64,000 nt of DNA from Bacteroidales bacterium UBA5349 (GTDB lineage: Bacteria > Bacteroidota > Bacteroidia > Bacteroidales > Tenuifilaceae): NCBI GenBank assembly GCA_002410065.1, contig DHQB01000006.1:129725-193724 (forward strand). Direction: 5' to 3'. Positions 18,586 through 27,147 of this stretch are shown here, in pieces. The translations under genes were made by a program, and so were the position numbers. Each line of letters begins with the position of its first letter. The stretch's first letter is position 1. Under the pieces are notes generated by a model. That model ran no database searches and was not told the origin of the DNA. It saw nothing but the letters and a program-made list of their open reading frames with translations.

Positions 18586-18972
18586 TTATTGCACTACATA
18601 TCGTGGTATATTACTTGGCAGGCGCGCCAAGGTTTGGTAATTGAGTTGATTGCTCATCTCGCTAAACGAAGCAACACTTATGCTTAACCTTTTCTGCTTT
18701 CCAACTAACACAACCTCATCCCCAAGCTGCACATTGGGTATATCGGTAATGTTTACACTCATTGTGTTCATAGTAACGGTTCCAATAACAGGTACGCGCT
18801 TACCATGAATTAGTATGCGCCCGCTATTGCTCAACGATCGGCTAAATCCGTTGGTGTAGCCAACCGGAATTATGGCAACCTTTAGTTTCTTATTCGCCAT
18901 ATAGGATGTACCATATCCAACAAAATCACCACAATCTACTTTCTTTATAGTCAACACTAGTATTTGCAGTTA
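18586..18972 (-). pseudogene. 5'-truncated alanine racemase (C-terminal domain only)
   Basis: About 123 residues matching only the C-terminal beta domain of alanine racemase. They include VGYGTSYMA, with the tyrosine expected to be the second catalytic base, then VAIIPVGYTNGFSRSLSN, GRILIHGKRVPVIGTVTMN and VQLGDEVVLVG. The whole PLP-binding TIM barrel and its lysine are absent. Family-like residues continue upstream to an in-frame TAA at 18970-18972, and only GTG/TTG start candidates exist (18957, 18954). No barrel-coding sequence lies upstream before sod. Most likely a decayed remnant; a stand-alone domain is the alternative. Confidence 0.65.
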
Positions 18973-19098
18973 AAATAATGAAATTTAGGATTTAATTAAC
19001 ACCTATGCGCTTTATTAATCTGCAAAAAATCAAACAAATCCCACAGCTTTATTGTTATCCTTATCTAAATTAAAAGTTGAACAAAACATTACCTAGGT

Positions 19099-19770
19099 AT
19101 GAAAAAATTAGCACTTATAACATTACTACTTGGAGGCTTTGCTATAAACTCACAAAGTCAATACACATTCCCCGAGCTAGGATACAGCTACGATGCATTG
19201 GAGGCTTTTATTGATAAAACCACAATGGAAATCCACTATACTCGGCACCACAAGGCCTACTATAACAACTTTGTTAAGGCTGCTGATGAACTTAAAATCA
19301 ACGGAATGGCCATTGAAGCAATTTTCAATCAAGTGAGCAGACACCCGGCCACAGTTCGCAATAATGGAGGTGGATTTTTTAACCATAAACTATTCTGGGA
19401 AGTGATGTCGCCCAACGGTGGAGGCGAACCTAGCGAAAAACTGATGAAAGCCATTGAAAGAGATTTGGGATCATTTGATGCTTTTAGGAGTGAATTTGAA
19501 GCAGCGGCCAAAGGTCAATTCGGTAGCGGCTGGGCATGGCTATCTGTTGGCAAAGATGGAAAACTCTTTGTTTCATCTACGCCAAATCAGGATAACCCGC
19601 TAATGGATGTGGTAGAAAAACGCGGAACACCAATTCTATGTCTCGATGTATGGGAGCATGCTTACTATCTTCACTATCAGAATAATCGAGGCGACTACGT
19701 TGGAAACTTCTGGAAAGTGGTGGATTGGAAAGTAGTGGAAAATAAATACAAAGAAGCAAGCAAGAAATAA
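19099..19770 (+). CDS. exported Mn/Fe superoxide dismutase
   Basis: 223 residues. An N-terminal signal peptide (about 1-20, ending near INSQSQ) is unusual for bacterial SodA/B and implies periplasmic or secreted dismutation of superoxide. Metal ligands are visible: H in TMEIHYTRHH, H in GGFFNHKLFW, and D and H in CLDVWEHAYYLHYQNNR. The NNGGG and STPNQDNPLM segments resemble the Mn-type pattern, in which the glutamine comes from the NQD motif, so Mn or cambialistic use is likely. Monocistronic, followed by a terminator. Confidence 0.9.
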   Translation: MKKLALITLLLGGFAINSQSQYTFPELGYSYDALEAFIDKTTMEIHYTRHHKAYYNNFVKAADELKINGMAIEAIFNQVSRHPATVRNNGGGFFNHKLFWEVMSPNGGGEPSEKLMKAIERDLGSFDAFRSEFEAAAKGQFGSGWAWLSVGKDGKLFVSSTPNQDNPLMDVVEKRGTPILCLDVWEHAYYLHYQNNRGDYVGNFWKVVDWKVVENKYKEASKK

Positions 19771-19797
19771 TACACTAGTTTTTACTGTTGATTACAG

Positions 19798-19828
19798 AAG
19801 GGATTTGGCTTAGCCATTTCCCTTTTTT
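19798..19828 (+). terminator. intrinsic terminator after sod
   Basis: AAGGGA pairs with TCCCTT and GGCT pairs with AGCC in an interrupted stem, followed by six T. Confidence 0.65.
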
Positions 19829-19950
19829 ATGCTATACCAATGCAAATAGGTACCTTAAAATTATTTCTTGTTTTATACAACTTTGTTCTATAGTTCTAAT
19901 TCGTGTTTATCAAGAAACAAATTATCTTTGCGCCTCATTTAAAAAGCGAT

Positions 19951-21588
19951 ATGATTTCAGTTGACGGGTTAACAGTTGAGTTTGGGGGAACAACCCTCTT
20001 TAAGGATATCTCATTTGCAATAAACGAGAAGGATAGGATTGCCCTGATGGGGAAGAATGGAGCAGGGAAATCGACTCTTTTAAAAATAATTGCAGGAGAA
20101 CGGAAACCATCAAAAGGAAGAGTTACCGCCCCAAATGATGCAGTAATTGCCTATCTGCCTCAACACTTGATTACTGAAAATAAGCGAACAGTATTTGAGG
20201 AGGCATCGCAGGCATTTGCAACACTTTTTGAAATGAAACACCAGATTGATGAGTTAAACCATCAACTTACCACTCGAACCGACTATGAATCTGACGATTA
20301 CTACAAAATAATTGAGCAAGTATCAGCCTTAAGCGAAAAATATTACACCATTGAGGAGATTAATTTTGATGCAGAGGTTGAAAAGATACTTTTAGGTCTT
20401 GGTTTTCTTCGTCAGGATTTTACTCGCCCCACCAGCGAATTTAGCGGTGGATGGCGAATGCGCATTGAACTGGCCAAGATACTACTTCAGAAACCCGATC
20501 TTATCCTTCTGGATGAGCCAACCAACCACATGGATATTGAGTCAGTACAATGGCTTGAGGAGTTTCTGGTTAGCAGTGCAAAGGCAGTAATTGTTATTTC
20601 GCACGATAGAACTTTTGTTGATAACATCACCAGCCGCACCATTGAGCTCACCATGGGAAAGGCTTACGATTATAAAGTAAACTACTCAAGTTATCTTGAG
20701 TTGCGCCATGAACGTAGGGAGCAACAGCAAAAGCACTTTGATGAGCAGCAAAAGATGATTGCCGATAACCGTGAGTTTATTGAGCGATTTAAGGGAACTT
20801 ACTCCAAAACCAACCAAGTTCAATCAAGGGTTAGGATGCTTGAAAAACTTGATATATTGGAGGTTGACGAAGAAGATTCATCAGCATTAAACCTTAAGTT
20901 CCCTCCTGCGCCCCGTTCGGGGAATTGGCCCGTGGTTGCCGATGGCGTATCAAAAAACTATGGCGATAATCAAGTGTTTTCAAATGCATCATTCTCCATT
21001 GCACGGGGCGAAAAGGTTGCCTTTGTTGGTCGAAACGGCGAGGGTAAATCAACAATGGTAAAGGCAATAATGGGCGAAATTGATTTTAACGGCAAAATGG
21101 CCCTAGGCCATAATGTTAAAATCGGGTACTTCGCACAGAATCAGGCCTCGTTGCTTAATGAGGATTTAACAATTTTCCAAACCATTGACGATGTTGCTGT
21201 GGGCGATATCCGTACAAAGATTAAGGATATTTTGGGAGCATTTATGTTTAGCGGTGATAATATTTCAAAAAAGGTAAAGGTATTATCCGGTGGCGAGAGA
21301 ACACGCCTTTCGATGATAAAACTACTGCTTGAACCTGTAAACCTTTTAATCCTCGATGAACCTACTAACCACCTAGATATGAGGACAAAGGATATTCTAA
21401 AGAGTGCCCTTTCTGATTATGATGGCACGCTGATTCTTGTATCGCACGACCGGGATTTCTTAGATGGTTTGGCAACAAAGGTTTTCGAGTTTGGAAATAA
21501 GGTGGTAAAAGAGCACTTCTCCGACATTAAGGGTTTCCTTGAAATGAAGAAGATGGAAAACCTGAAGGAGATTGAGCGTAAGAGCTAG
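19951..21588 (+). CDS. ABC-F family ATPase
   Basis: 545 residues from the ATG at 19951, where the family N-terminus MISVDGLTVEFGG begins; a GTG 48 bases upstream would add a non-conserved stretch. There are two ABC domains in one chain and no membrane segments. Walker A: GKNGAGKST and GRNGEGKST. Signatures: FSGGWRMR and LSGGERTRLS. Walker B: LILLDEPTNHMD and LLILDEPTNHLD. The inter-domain P-site linker (about 245-305) is charged. ABC-F proteins act on ribosomes; this one resembles the housekeeping Uup/EttA-like type more than a dedicated resistance protein, but I cannot place it exactly. Its 3' end overlaps the convergent anti-sigma-like gene by 4 bp. Confidence 0.9.
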   Translation: MISVDGLTVEFGGTTLFKDISFAINEKDRIALMGKNGAGKSTLLKIIAGERKPSKGRVTAPNDAVIAYLPQHLITENKRTVFEEASQAFATLFEMKHQIDELNHQLTTRTDYESDDYYKIIEQVSALSEKYYTIEEINFDAEVEKILLGLGFLRQDFTRPTSEFSGGWRMRIELAKILLQKPDLILLDEPTNHMDIESVQWLEEFLVSSAKAVIVISHDRTFVDNITSRTIELTMGKAYDYKVNYSSYLELRHERREQQQKHFDEQQKMIADNREFIERFKGTYSKTNQVQSRVRMLEKLDILEVDEEDSSALNLKFPPAPRSGNWPVVADGVSKNYGDNQVFSNASFSIARGEKVAFVGRNGEGKSTMVKAIMGEIDFNGKMALGHNVKIGYFAQNQASLLNEDLTIFQTIDDVAVGDIRTKIKDILGAFMFSGDNISKKVKVLSGGERTRLSMIKLLLEPVNLLILDEPTNHLDMRTKDILKSALSDYDGTLILVSHDRDFLDGLATKVFEFGNKVVKEHFSDIKGFLEMKKMENLKEIERKS

Positions 21589-21992
21589 GCAATGGTAATA
21601 TTGTTGCTGCCAAACTTTCGTGATAGCAGATAATCAATCCCTACAAACAGAAACCCAGTTGCAACAACTGCAGCAATTACCATATTTACTGAAGACAAAG
21701 TAGCATAGGTTTCAAGCATAAATAAAGTGGAAACTCTCTGAATCCATTCAGAAGGAATTATATGCGGAAACGCAAGTAGCCCCACATTAATCATTAGCAC
21801 TCCAACCAGGATCGATATCATCAAAGGGTCTATATGGCCTTTTGATCGAGGCATATCGATCTTCATTATTACCTTGCTTGCAAGATCCTCGGGTGGAGTA
21901 ACCATACTATTTTTTAACTGAGCAGCTAACCACTTTTCAAACTCAGCATCTGTAGTTTCATCGTGCAAAAAATCATCTTTCATTGTACGCAT
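21585..21992 (-). CDS. putative anti-sigma or sigma-associated membrane protein
   Basis: 135 residues. The N-terminal ~45 residues are soluble and charged (FEKWLAAQLKNSMVTPPEDLASKVIMKI), resembling the cytosolic part of small anti-sigma factors. Two or three hydrophobic helices follow (LMISILVGVLMINVGLLAF, MVIAAVVATGFLFVGI). It starts 2 bp after the ECF sigma stop codon and is surely translated from the same message. No zinc-binding HxxxCxxC motif is present, so the anti-sigma role rests on position. Confidence 0.6.
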   Translation of the reverse strand: MRTMKDDFLHDETTDAEFEKWLAAQLKNSMVTPPEDLASKVIMKIDMPRSKGHIDPLMISILVGVLMINVGLLAFPHIIPSEWIQRVSTLFMLETYATLSSVNMVIAAVVATGFLFVGIDYLLSRKFGSNNITIA

Positions 21993-21994
21993 TT

Positions 21995-22573
21995 TTATAG
22001 ATTAACCGCTTCATCCTTGAGAATACTATACAGCTCTGACTTTAACCTTTTCCTTGCTCTATGGAGTTTAATCCGAACATTTCCCTCTGATATACCAACA
22101 ATAGTAGCTATTTCGTTTGTAGATATTTCATCAGCATAAAAGAGGTTAACAATAGTTGCATCTTCCGGATCAAGATTTTTAAGCGCTTTGTTCAGGTAAA
22201 AAGATCTATCATTCTGCTCAATTGATCCTACTTGCTCACTGGCAACAATACCCTGCAAATTGCTCTCATTTATTTCTATTATTTCCAGATTACTCCTTCT
22301 TTTGTATGTAATGCAGGTGTTATAGCAAATACGATAGAGCCAGGTTGTGAATTTGCTTTTACCTTTAAATGAATATATTGACCGAAAGGCTTTTACAAAG
22401 GTATCCTGAGTCGCCTCCTCGGCAACATGATAGCTACCAAGAAGGCGAAAGGATAAATTAAAAACCATGCTTTTATACCGGTTCACCAGAATTTCAATTG
22501 CCCCGGGCTGGTTCTTTCTAACTAAATGAATGAGTACTTCATCGGATAAACTATCCGTTGGTGCTTCTATCAT
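21995..22573 (-). CDS. ECF-type RNA polymerase sigma factor
   Basis: 192 residues from the ATG at 22573; an upstream TTG at 22585 is less likely. Sigma region 2 is visible in AIEILVNRYKSMVFNLSFRLLGSYHVAEEATQDTFVKAF and FTTWLYRICYNTCI. Region 4 lies in DATIVNLFYADEISTNEIATIVGISEGNVRIKLHRARKRL. It is the middle gene of a three-gene operon: its first 23 bases overlap the end of the DUF6249-like gene and the anti-sigma-like gene follows 2 bp later. This points to a signal-responsive sigma/anti-sigma unit. Confidence 0.9.
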   Translation of the reverse strand: MIEAPTDSLSDEVLIHLVRKNQPGAIEILVNRYKSMVFNLSFRLLGSYHVAEEATQDTFVKAFRSIYSFKGKSKFTTWLYRICYNTCITYKRRSNLEIIEINESNLQGIVASEQVGSIEQNDRSFYLNKALKNLDPEDATIVNLFYADEISTNEIATIVGISEGNVRIKLHRARKRLKSELYSILKDEAVNL

Positions 22574-22910
22574 TTTTCCTCTCAATTACATAGTAAAGTA
22601 AAAGTCCCGCTCCACCAAATAGCAGAATCATGCTAAAATAAGCAGCAACTTCATCTAATACAGTATTTTGGGCAAGTATTGCTCCAAATAGAATTCCAAT
22701 AGCCAATCCTGCAAAGAAAAGACCATACTTAAGTGCAACTGAAAAATTACTCTTTGGCTTTTTCAGAAAGATTGAAGGATCAACACCCTTTTCAATCATC
22801 AGCATGCGCTCACGATTTCTGTTTCTGAAGTAAAAGTACAAAATTCCGAAAACTGCTGCATGAAAAGTTACCATTGCTACAATCGGAACCATCATTTCAA
22901 GTGAATCCAT
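22551..22910 (-). CDS. DUF6249-like small membrane protein
   Basis: 119 residues from the ATG at 22910. The upstream extension to 22952 starts at a non-conserved stretch and is rejected. There is an N-terminal helix (MMVPIVAMVTFHAAVFGILYF), a basic loop with NRERMLMIEKGVDPSIF, and two further helices near the C-terminus. This layout matches the DUF6249 proteins that commonly precede ECF sigma genes in Bacteroidota. First gene of the operon; translational coupling to the sigma gene is likely from the 23-bp overlap. Confidence 0.7.
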   Translation of the reverse strand: MDSLEMMVPIVAMVTFHAAVFGILYFYFRNRNRERMLMIEKGVDPSIFLKKPKSNFSVALKYGLFFAGLAIGILFGAILAQNTVLDEVAAYFSMILLFGGAGLLLYYVIERKNDRSTNG

Positions 22911-23043
22911 TTTTATAATAATTTTGGTTTGTACTCTTTTGACTACAGCCAACTAATACATGTTACAAAATTCAAATGTTTTTTCTCAGTCCTCCCAAAA
23001 ATATCCCTTCAGATCAAATACTCACATTAAATATAGCATACGT

Positions 23044-23077
23044 TTGCAGTACAATAGCCTTTTTTTTTCTATATTTG
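23044..23077 (+). promoter_or_regulatory. promoter of pckA
   Basis: TTG (23044-23046, part of TTTG), a 23-nt spacer and TATATTTG (23070-23077) match the Bacteroidota promoter consensus. The predicted start near 23084 gives a leader of about 50 nt. Confidence 0.65.
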
Positions 23078-23083
23078 TTTTTT

Positions 23084-23109
23084 AGCGGTTCGGGTTTACT
23101 CGAATCGCT
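23084..23109 (+). promoter_or_regulatory. hairpin at the start of the pckA leader
   Basis: AGCGGTTCG pairs with CGAATCGCT (eight of nine positions, with a G-T pair) around an 8-nt loop. It lies right at the predicted 5' end of the transcript. It may be an operator palindrome or a 5' stabilising stem. Confidence 0.45.
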
Positions 23110-23135
23110 TTAACTATTTTAATCCCTAAAAGAAA

Positions 23136-24752
23136 ATGAGACAAATTGACCTTTCACCCTATGGCATTGGGGCAGCCAGAGAGATTTTTTACAACCCCAG
23201 CTACGATCTGCTTTACAAGCATGAAACAGACCCCTCACTTAAAGGTTTTGAAAAGGGGTACCTAACTACCCTAGGTGCAATAAATGTTGATACCGGCATT
23301 TTTACCGGACGCTCGCCTAAAGATAAGTATATTGTTGAGGAGCCTAATTCGAAAAACAATGTGTGGTGGGCCGAGAAGGGCAAAAAAAGTTCTGATAACA
23401 AACCAATAACCCCCGAAATTTGGGAGCATTTAAAAAAGATTAGCGCAAAGCAGCTTACCGGCAAAAAGTTATACGTTGTTGATGCATACTCTGGAGCAAA
23501 CAAGGACACTCGACTTAAGGTTAGGTTTATTATGGAAGTGGCTTGGCAGGCTCACTTTATTAAGAATATGTTTATTAGGCCAAGCGATGAAGAACTAAAG
23601 AACTTTGAGCCTGATTTTGCGGTTCTAGTAGCCTCTAAAACTACCAACACTAAATGGAAGGAGCAGAACCTAAATAGCGAGGTTTACGTTGCTTTCCATC
23701 TTACTGAACGAATGGCTGTGATTGGTGGTAGCTGGTACGGTGGAGAAATGAAGAAGGGTATCTTCTCTGTAATGAACTATTACCTCCCACTTAAAGGAAT
23801 GGCTGCAATGCACTGTAGCGCAAATGTTGGCAAAGAGGGCGATGTTGCCATCTTCTTTGGCCTTTCGGGAACTGGAAAAACAACCCTATCGGCCGATCCA
23901 AATCGTGCGCTTATTGGCGACGATGAGCATGGTTGGGATGATGAAGGGATCTTCAACTTTGAGGGTGGTTGTTACGCCAAATGTATTGACCTTGACCCTG
24001 AAAAAGAGCCCGATATTTACGCTGCCATAAAACGCGATGCACTTTTAGAGAACCTTGTTTTAGATAATAAGGGTAATATAGATTTTAGCTCGAAAGAAAA
24101 AACAGAAAACACTCGCGTATCATACCCAATTTATCACATAAAAAACATTGTAAAACCAGTTTCAAAAGCAGGACACGCTAAAAAGGTTATATTCCTTACT
24201 GCCGATGCTTTTGGTGTGCTACCTCCGGTTGCCAGACTTACCGACAACCAAACACAGTACCACTTTTTAAGCGGTTTTACCTCTAAACTAGCCGGTACCG
24301 AACTTGGAGTTAAGGAGCCACAACCCACATTTAGCAGCTGTTTTGGTCAGGCTTTTCTGTTGCTTCACCCCACAGTTTACTCGCGTGAGTTGGTAAAGAA
24401 AATGAAAGAACATGGCTCACAGGCTTATCTTGTAAATACTGGGTGGATTGGCGGATCCTACGGAGTGGGTAAGCGAATTGACTTGCCCGCAACGCGTGCA
24501 ATCATCAACTCAATTCTTGATGGAAGCATTGAGAATGCAGAGTTTGAAACCATGCCAATATTTAACCTACAAATACCCAAAGCAATAAAAGGGGTTGATA
24601 GCAAGTTCCTGAATCCAAGGAATAGCTGGCCCAATCCTGCTGGGTGGGATGCTGCTGCAAAAGATCTTGCCAAGAGGTTTATAACGAATTTTGAAAACTT
24701 TACCGATAATGAGGCAGGTAAAAACCTAATTAAGGCAGGACCTCAATTATAG
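23136..24752 (+). CDS. pckA: phosphoenolpyruvate carboxykinase (ATP)
   Basis: 538 residues. Interconverts oxaloacetate + ATP and phosphoenolpyruvate + CO2 + ADP, linking the TCA cycle to gluconeogenesis or, in many Bacteroidota, fixing CO2 in the reverse direction. The substrate-binding arginine lies in FTGRSPKDKY, the kinase-1a P-loop in FGLSGTGKTTLSADP, and the metal motif in IGDDEHGWDD. Also seen are MHCSANVG and NTGWIGGSYGVGKR. The length matches the family. It is monocistronic with a clear promoter and a strong terminator shared with the convergent M3 peptidase gene. Confidence 0.97.
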   Translation: MRQIDLSPYGIGAAREIFYNPSYDLLYKHETDPSLKGFEKGYLTTLGAINVDTGIFTGRSPKDKYIVEEPNSKNNVWWAEKGKKSSDNKPITPEIWEHLKKISAKQLTGKKLYVVDAYSGANKDTRLKVRFIMEVAWQAHFIKNMFIRPSDEELKNFEPDFAVLVASKTTNTKWKEQNLNSEVYVAFHLTERMAVIGGSWYGGEMKKGIFSVMNYYLPLKGMAAMHCSANVGKEGDVAIFFGLSGTGKTTLSADPNRALIGDDEHGWDDEGIFNFEGGCYAKCIDLDPEKEPDIYAAIKRDALLENLVLDNKGNIDFSSKEKTENTRVSYPIYHIKNIVKPVSKAGHAKKVIFLTADAFGVLPPVARLTDNQTQYHFLSGFTSKLAGTELGVKEPQPTFSSCFGQAFLLLHPTVYSRELVKKMKEHGSQAYLVNTGWIGGSYGVGKRIDLPATRAIINSILDGSIENAEFETMPIFNLQIPKAIKGVDSKFLNPRNSWPNPAGWDAAAKDLAKRFITNFENFTDNEAGKNLIKAGPQL

Positions 24753-24795
24753 ACGAACGTTTCAATTAGATACTGAGACTTATTAACCTGAAATT

Positions 24796-24830
24796 AAATA
24801 AGAAAGGGGCTAAAAGCCCCTTTCTTATTT
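24796..24830. terminator. bidirectional terminator between pckA and the M3 peptidase gene
   Basis: A perfect 16-bp inverted repeat (24796-24811 and 24815-24830) with a 3-nt loop. The GGGGC/GCCCC core is flanked by A-runs on the left and T-runs on the right, so it can end transcription from both sides. Confidence 0.9.
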
Positions 24831-24856
24831 TTGTATTTGTAAGTTTTATTCAAAAA

Positions 24857-26953
24857 CTATTTCAACCCCCTTTGCCTAAGCAGTGGGTCAATTGATGGCG
24901 CTTTGCCACGGAACTTAATGTACTGCTCCATGCCCTCACCCATTGCATTCTCAGAAAGACAATACTTGCGGAATTTAGCAGCCAGTTCTTGGTTAAACAG
25001 ATCGCCAGTCTCCTTAAATGCCTCAAAAGCATCTGCATCAAGTTGTCCAGCCCATAGGTAAACGTAATAACCAGCAGCATAACCACCACTAAAAATATGA
25101 CCAAAATTGGTAGTACGATAGCGGGGCACAATCTCATCAATTAAACCCAACTCGTTCATTGTTTTGGTCTCGAACTTATTCACATCCATATCTTGGGGTA
25201 TATCTGCTGTGTGCCATGCCATATCTAGATAAGCGGCAGAAACATACTCAACATTTGTAAATCCTTGGCTAAACTTACTGCTACTTTGCATTTTTTCAAT
25301 TAATGCATCGGGAATAGGTTCGCCAGTTTGGTAATGTTTAGCATAAACCTTAAGCACTTCAGGCTCGCCTGCCCAATTCTCCATAACCTGTGAGGGTAAC
25401 TCAACATAGTCGCGAGGAACGCTTCGGCTAGTACGATCGTATTGACCGTCGGCAAAGAAATTGTGAAGCGCATGTCCAAACTCGTGAAAAAATGTTTCAG
25501 TTTCGTCCCAGCTAAGCATTGCTGGTTTATCGCCTACGGGACGCGAGAAATTGGTAACAATAGTAACCACTGGGGTAATTTTATTCCCGTCTTTATAACT
25601 GCCACTACGGTAAGTTCCACACCATGCTCCTGATTTTTTTGTAGCCCTAGGATGTGGATCGTATAATAGTACAGCCAAATGTGAACCATCGCGGTCAATT
25701 ACCTCGAACGCCTGAACCTCTTCGTGATACACAGGAATGTCGGGTCTTTTTTTGTAGGTTAACCCGTAAAGTTTGTTTGTTACGTAGAAAATACCTTCGC
25801 GAACATTATCAATGGTAAGATAAGGCTTCAGTTCCTCTTGGTCAAGATTATATTTCTCCTTGCGTACTTTTTCAGCATAATACCACCAATCCCATGATTG
25901 AAGTTTAAAGTTACCGCCTTCGCGGTCAATAATCTTCTGCATATCGGTGTACTCTTCCTTAGCACGCTTTAGGGCAGGGTTCCAAACTTCTTTCAAGAAA
26001 TTGAAAACAGTTTCAGGATTTTGGGCCATTTGTTCAGCAGTAAAGTACTCTGCATAATTGTTGTACCCTAATATTTGGGCCATTTGCTTGCGAAGCATCA
26101 TAAGTTCAACAAATAATTTCTTATTATCAAATTCATTCTCGTTGTTGCCACGCATGCAGTATGCTGTGAGAATTTTTTCGCGCAAATCTCTACGCTCTGA
26201 GAATTGAAGGAAAGGAGTCCAACTTGGTTTTGACATATCGAAAAGCCATTTCCCTTCGTGACCTTCACTCTTTGCAGCCTGAGCAGCACCTGCTATTACG
26301 TCACTGGGTAGTCCAATCAAATCGGCTTCGTTATCAAGAATTAGCTTAAAGCCATTATTCTCGGCAAGAAGATTTTGGTTAAGATTAAGAGAAACCATGG
26401 ACATGCGCTCGTTAAGTTTTTTGAGTTCGTTGCGCTGCTCCTCAGGCAATGCTGCGCCATTTCGTGCAAAATCGTCGTAAATCTTCTCAACAACCCTCAT
26501 CTGCTCAACATCAAGATTAAGGCTCTCACGCTTATCGTAAACCACTTTAATCCTTTCAAAAAGATCTTGATTAAACCTTATGGCATTGCGATGAGCAGTT
26601 AATAAAGGTGTAATCTCTCGGGCAATCTCCTGCATCCTGTCGGATGTGTTAGCGCTGCTTAATCCACCATAAACAGCACCTATTTTACCCATCAACTCAC
26701 CCGATTTATCGAATGCAACTATGGTATTCTCAAAATTTGGCTCATCGGGATTATTTGTAATAGCCTCTATTTCAGCATTATTCTGAGCAATTGCCTCATT
26801 GTAGGCTGGGATGTAATGCTCGTCCTGGATTAGGTGAAAGGGAGGTGTTCCAAAGGGGGTGTCCCATTCCGTAAGAAATGGATTCTGATCTTTTGCCTGT
26901 TGGCAGCTTACCATCATACTAATAGGAATTAGTAGTAGAATTAGTTTCTTCAT
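24857..26953 (-). CDS. M3-family metallopeptidase (Dcp-like), lipoprotein
   Basis: 698 residues. A lipoprotein signal (MKKLILLLIPISMMVSC, lipidated Cys17) is followed by the long helical M3 N-terminal half. The catalytic zinc motif HEFGHALHNFFAD (about residues 485-497) has the downstream glutamate in ENWAGEPEVL. The family includes peptidyl-dipeptidase Dcp and oligopeptidase A; the overall layout (PFGTPPFHLIQDEHYIPAY at the mature N-terminus) is closer to Dcp. Lipidation suggests it degrades peptides in the periplasm or at the outer membrane. Confidence 0.92.
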   Translation of the reverse strand: MKKLILLLIPISMMVSCQQAKDQNPFLTEWDTPFGTPPFHLIQDEHYIPAYNEAIAQNNAEIEAITNNPDEPNFENTIVAFDKSGELMGKIGAVYGGLSSANTSDRMQEIAREITPLLTAHRNAIRFNQDLFERIKVVYDKRESLNLDVEQMRVVEKIYDDFARNGAALPEEQRNELKKLNERMSMVSLNLNQNLLAENNGFKLILDNEADLIGLPSDVIAGAAQAAKSEGHEGKWLFDMSKPSWTPFLQFSERRDLREKILTAYCMRGNNENEFDNKKLFVELMMLRKQMAQILGYNNYAEYFTAEQMAQNPETVFNFLKEVWNPALKRAKEEYTDMQKIIDREGGNFKLQSWDWWYYAEKVRKEKYNLDQEELKPYLTIDNVREGIFYVTNKLYGLTYKKRPDIPVYHEEVQAFEVIDRDGSHLAVLLYDPHPRATKKSGAWCGTYRSGSYKDGNKITPVVTIVTNFSRPVGDKPAMLSWDETETFFHEFGHALHNFFADGQYDRTSRSVPRDYVELPSQVMENWAGEPEVLKVYAKHYQTGEPIPDALIEKMQSSSKFSQGFTNVEYVSAAYLDMAWHTADIPQDMDVNKFETKTMNELGLIDEIVPRYRTTNFGHIFSGGYAAGYYVYLWAGQLDADAFEAFKETGDLFNQELAAKFRKYCLSENAMGEGMEQYIKFRGKAPSIDPLLRQRGLK

Positions 26954-27147
26954 AGTTTAACCATTTAGTTTTATTGTGATTTATAATAGCAAAATATTTA
27001 ATCATCCTACAATATAGTTTAGAGTTCCTAAATGTATAAAAGTTTAGCTGGAGATAAAAATCTGAAGACTTGGCAGTACTAAAACGCCGCTATAATGATT
27101 CCATACATTCCAGCGGGGTTAGTGCAAATAAAATAGAGTTCGAAATA

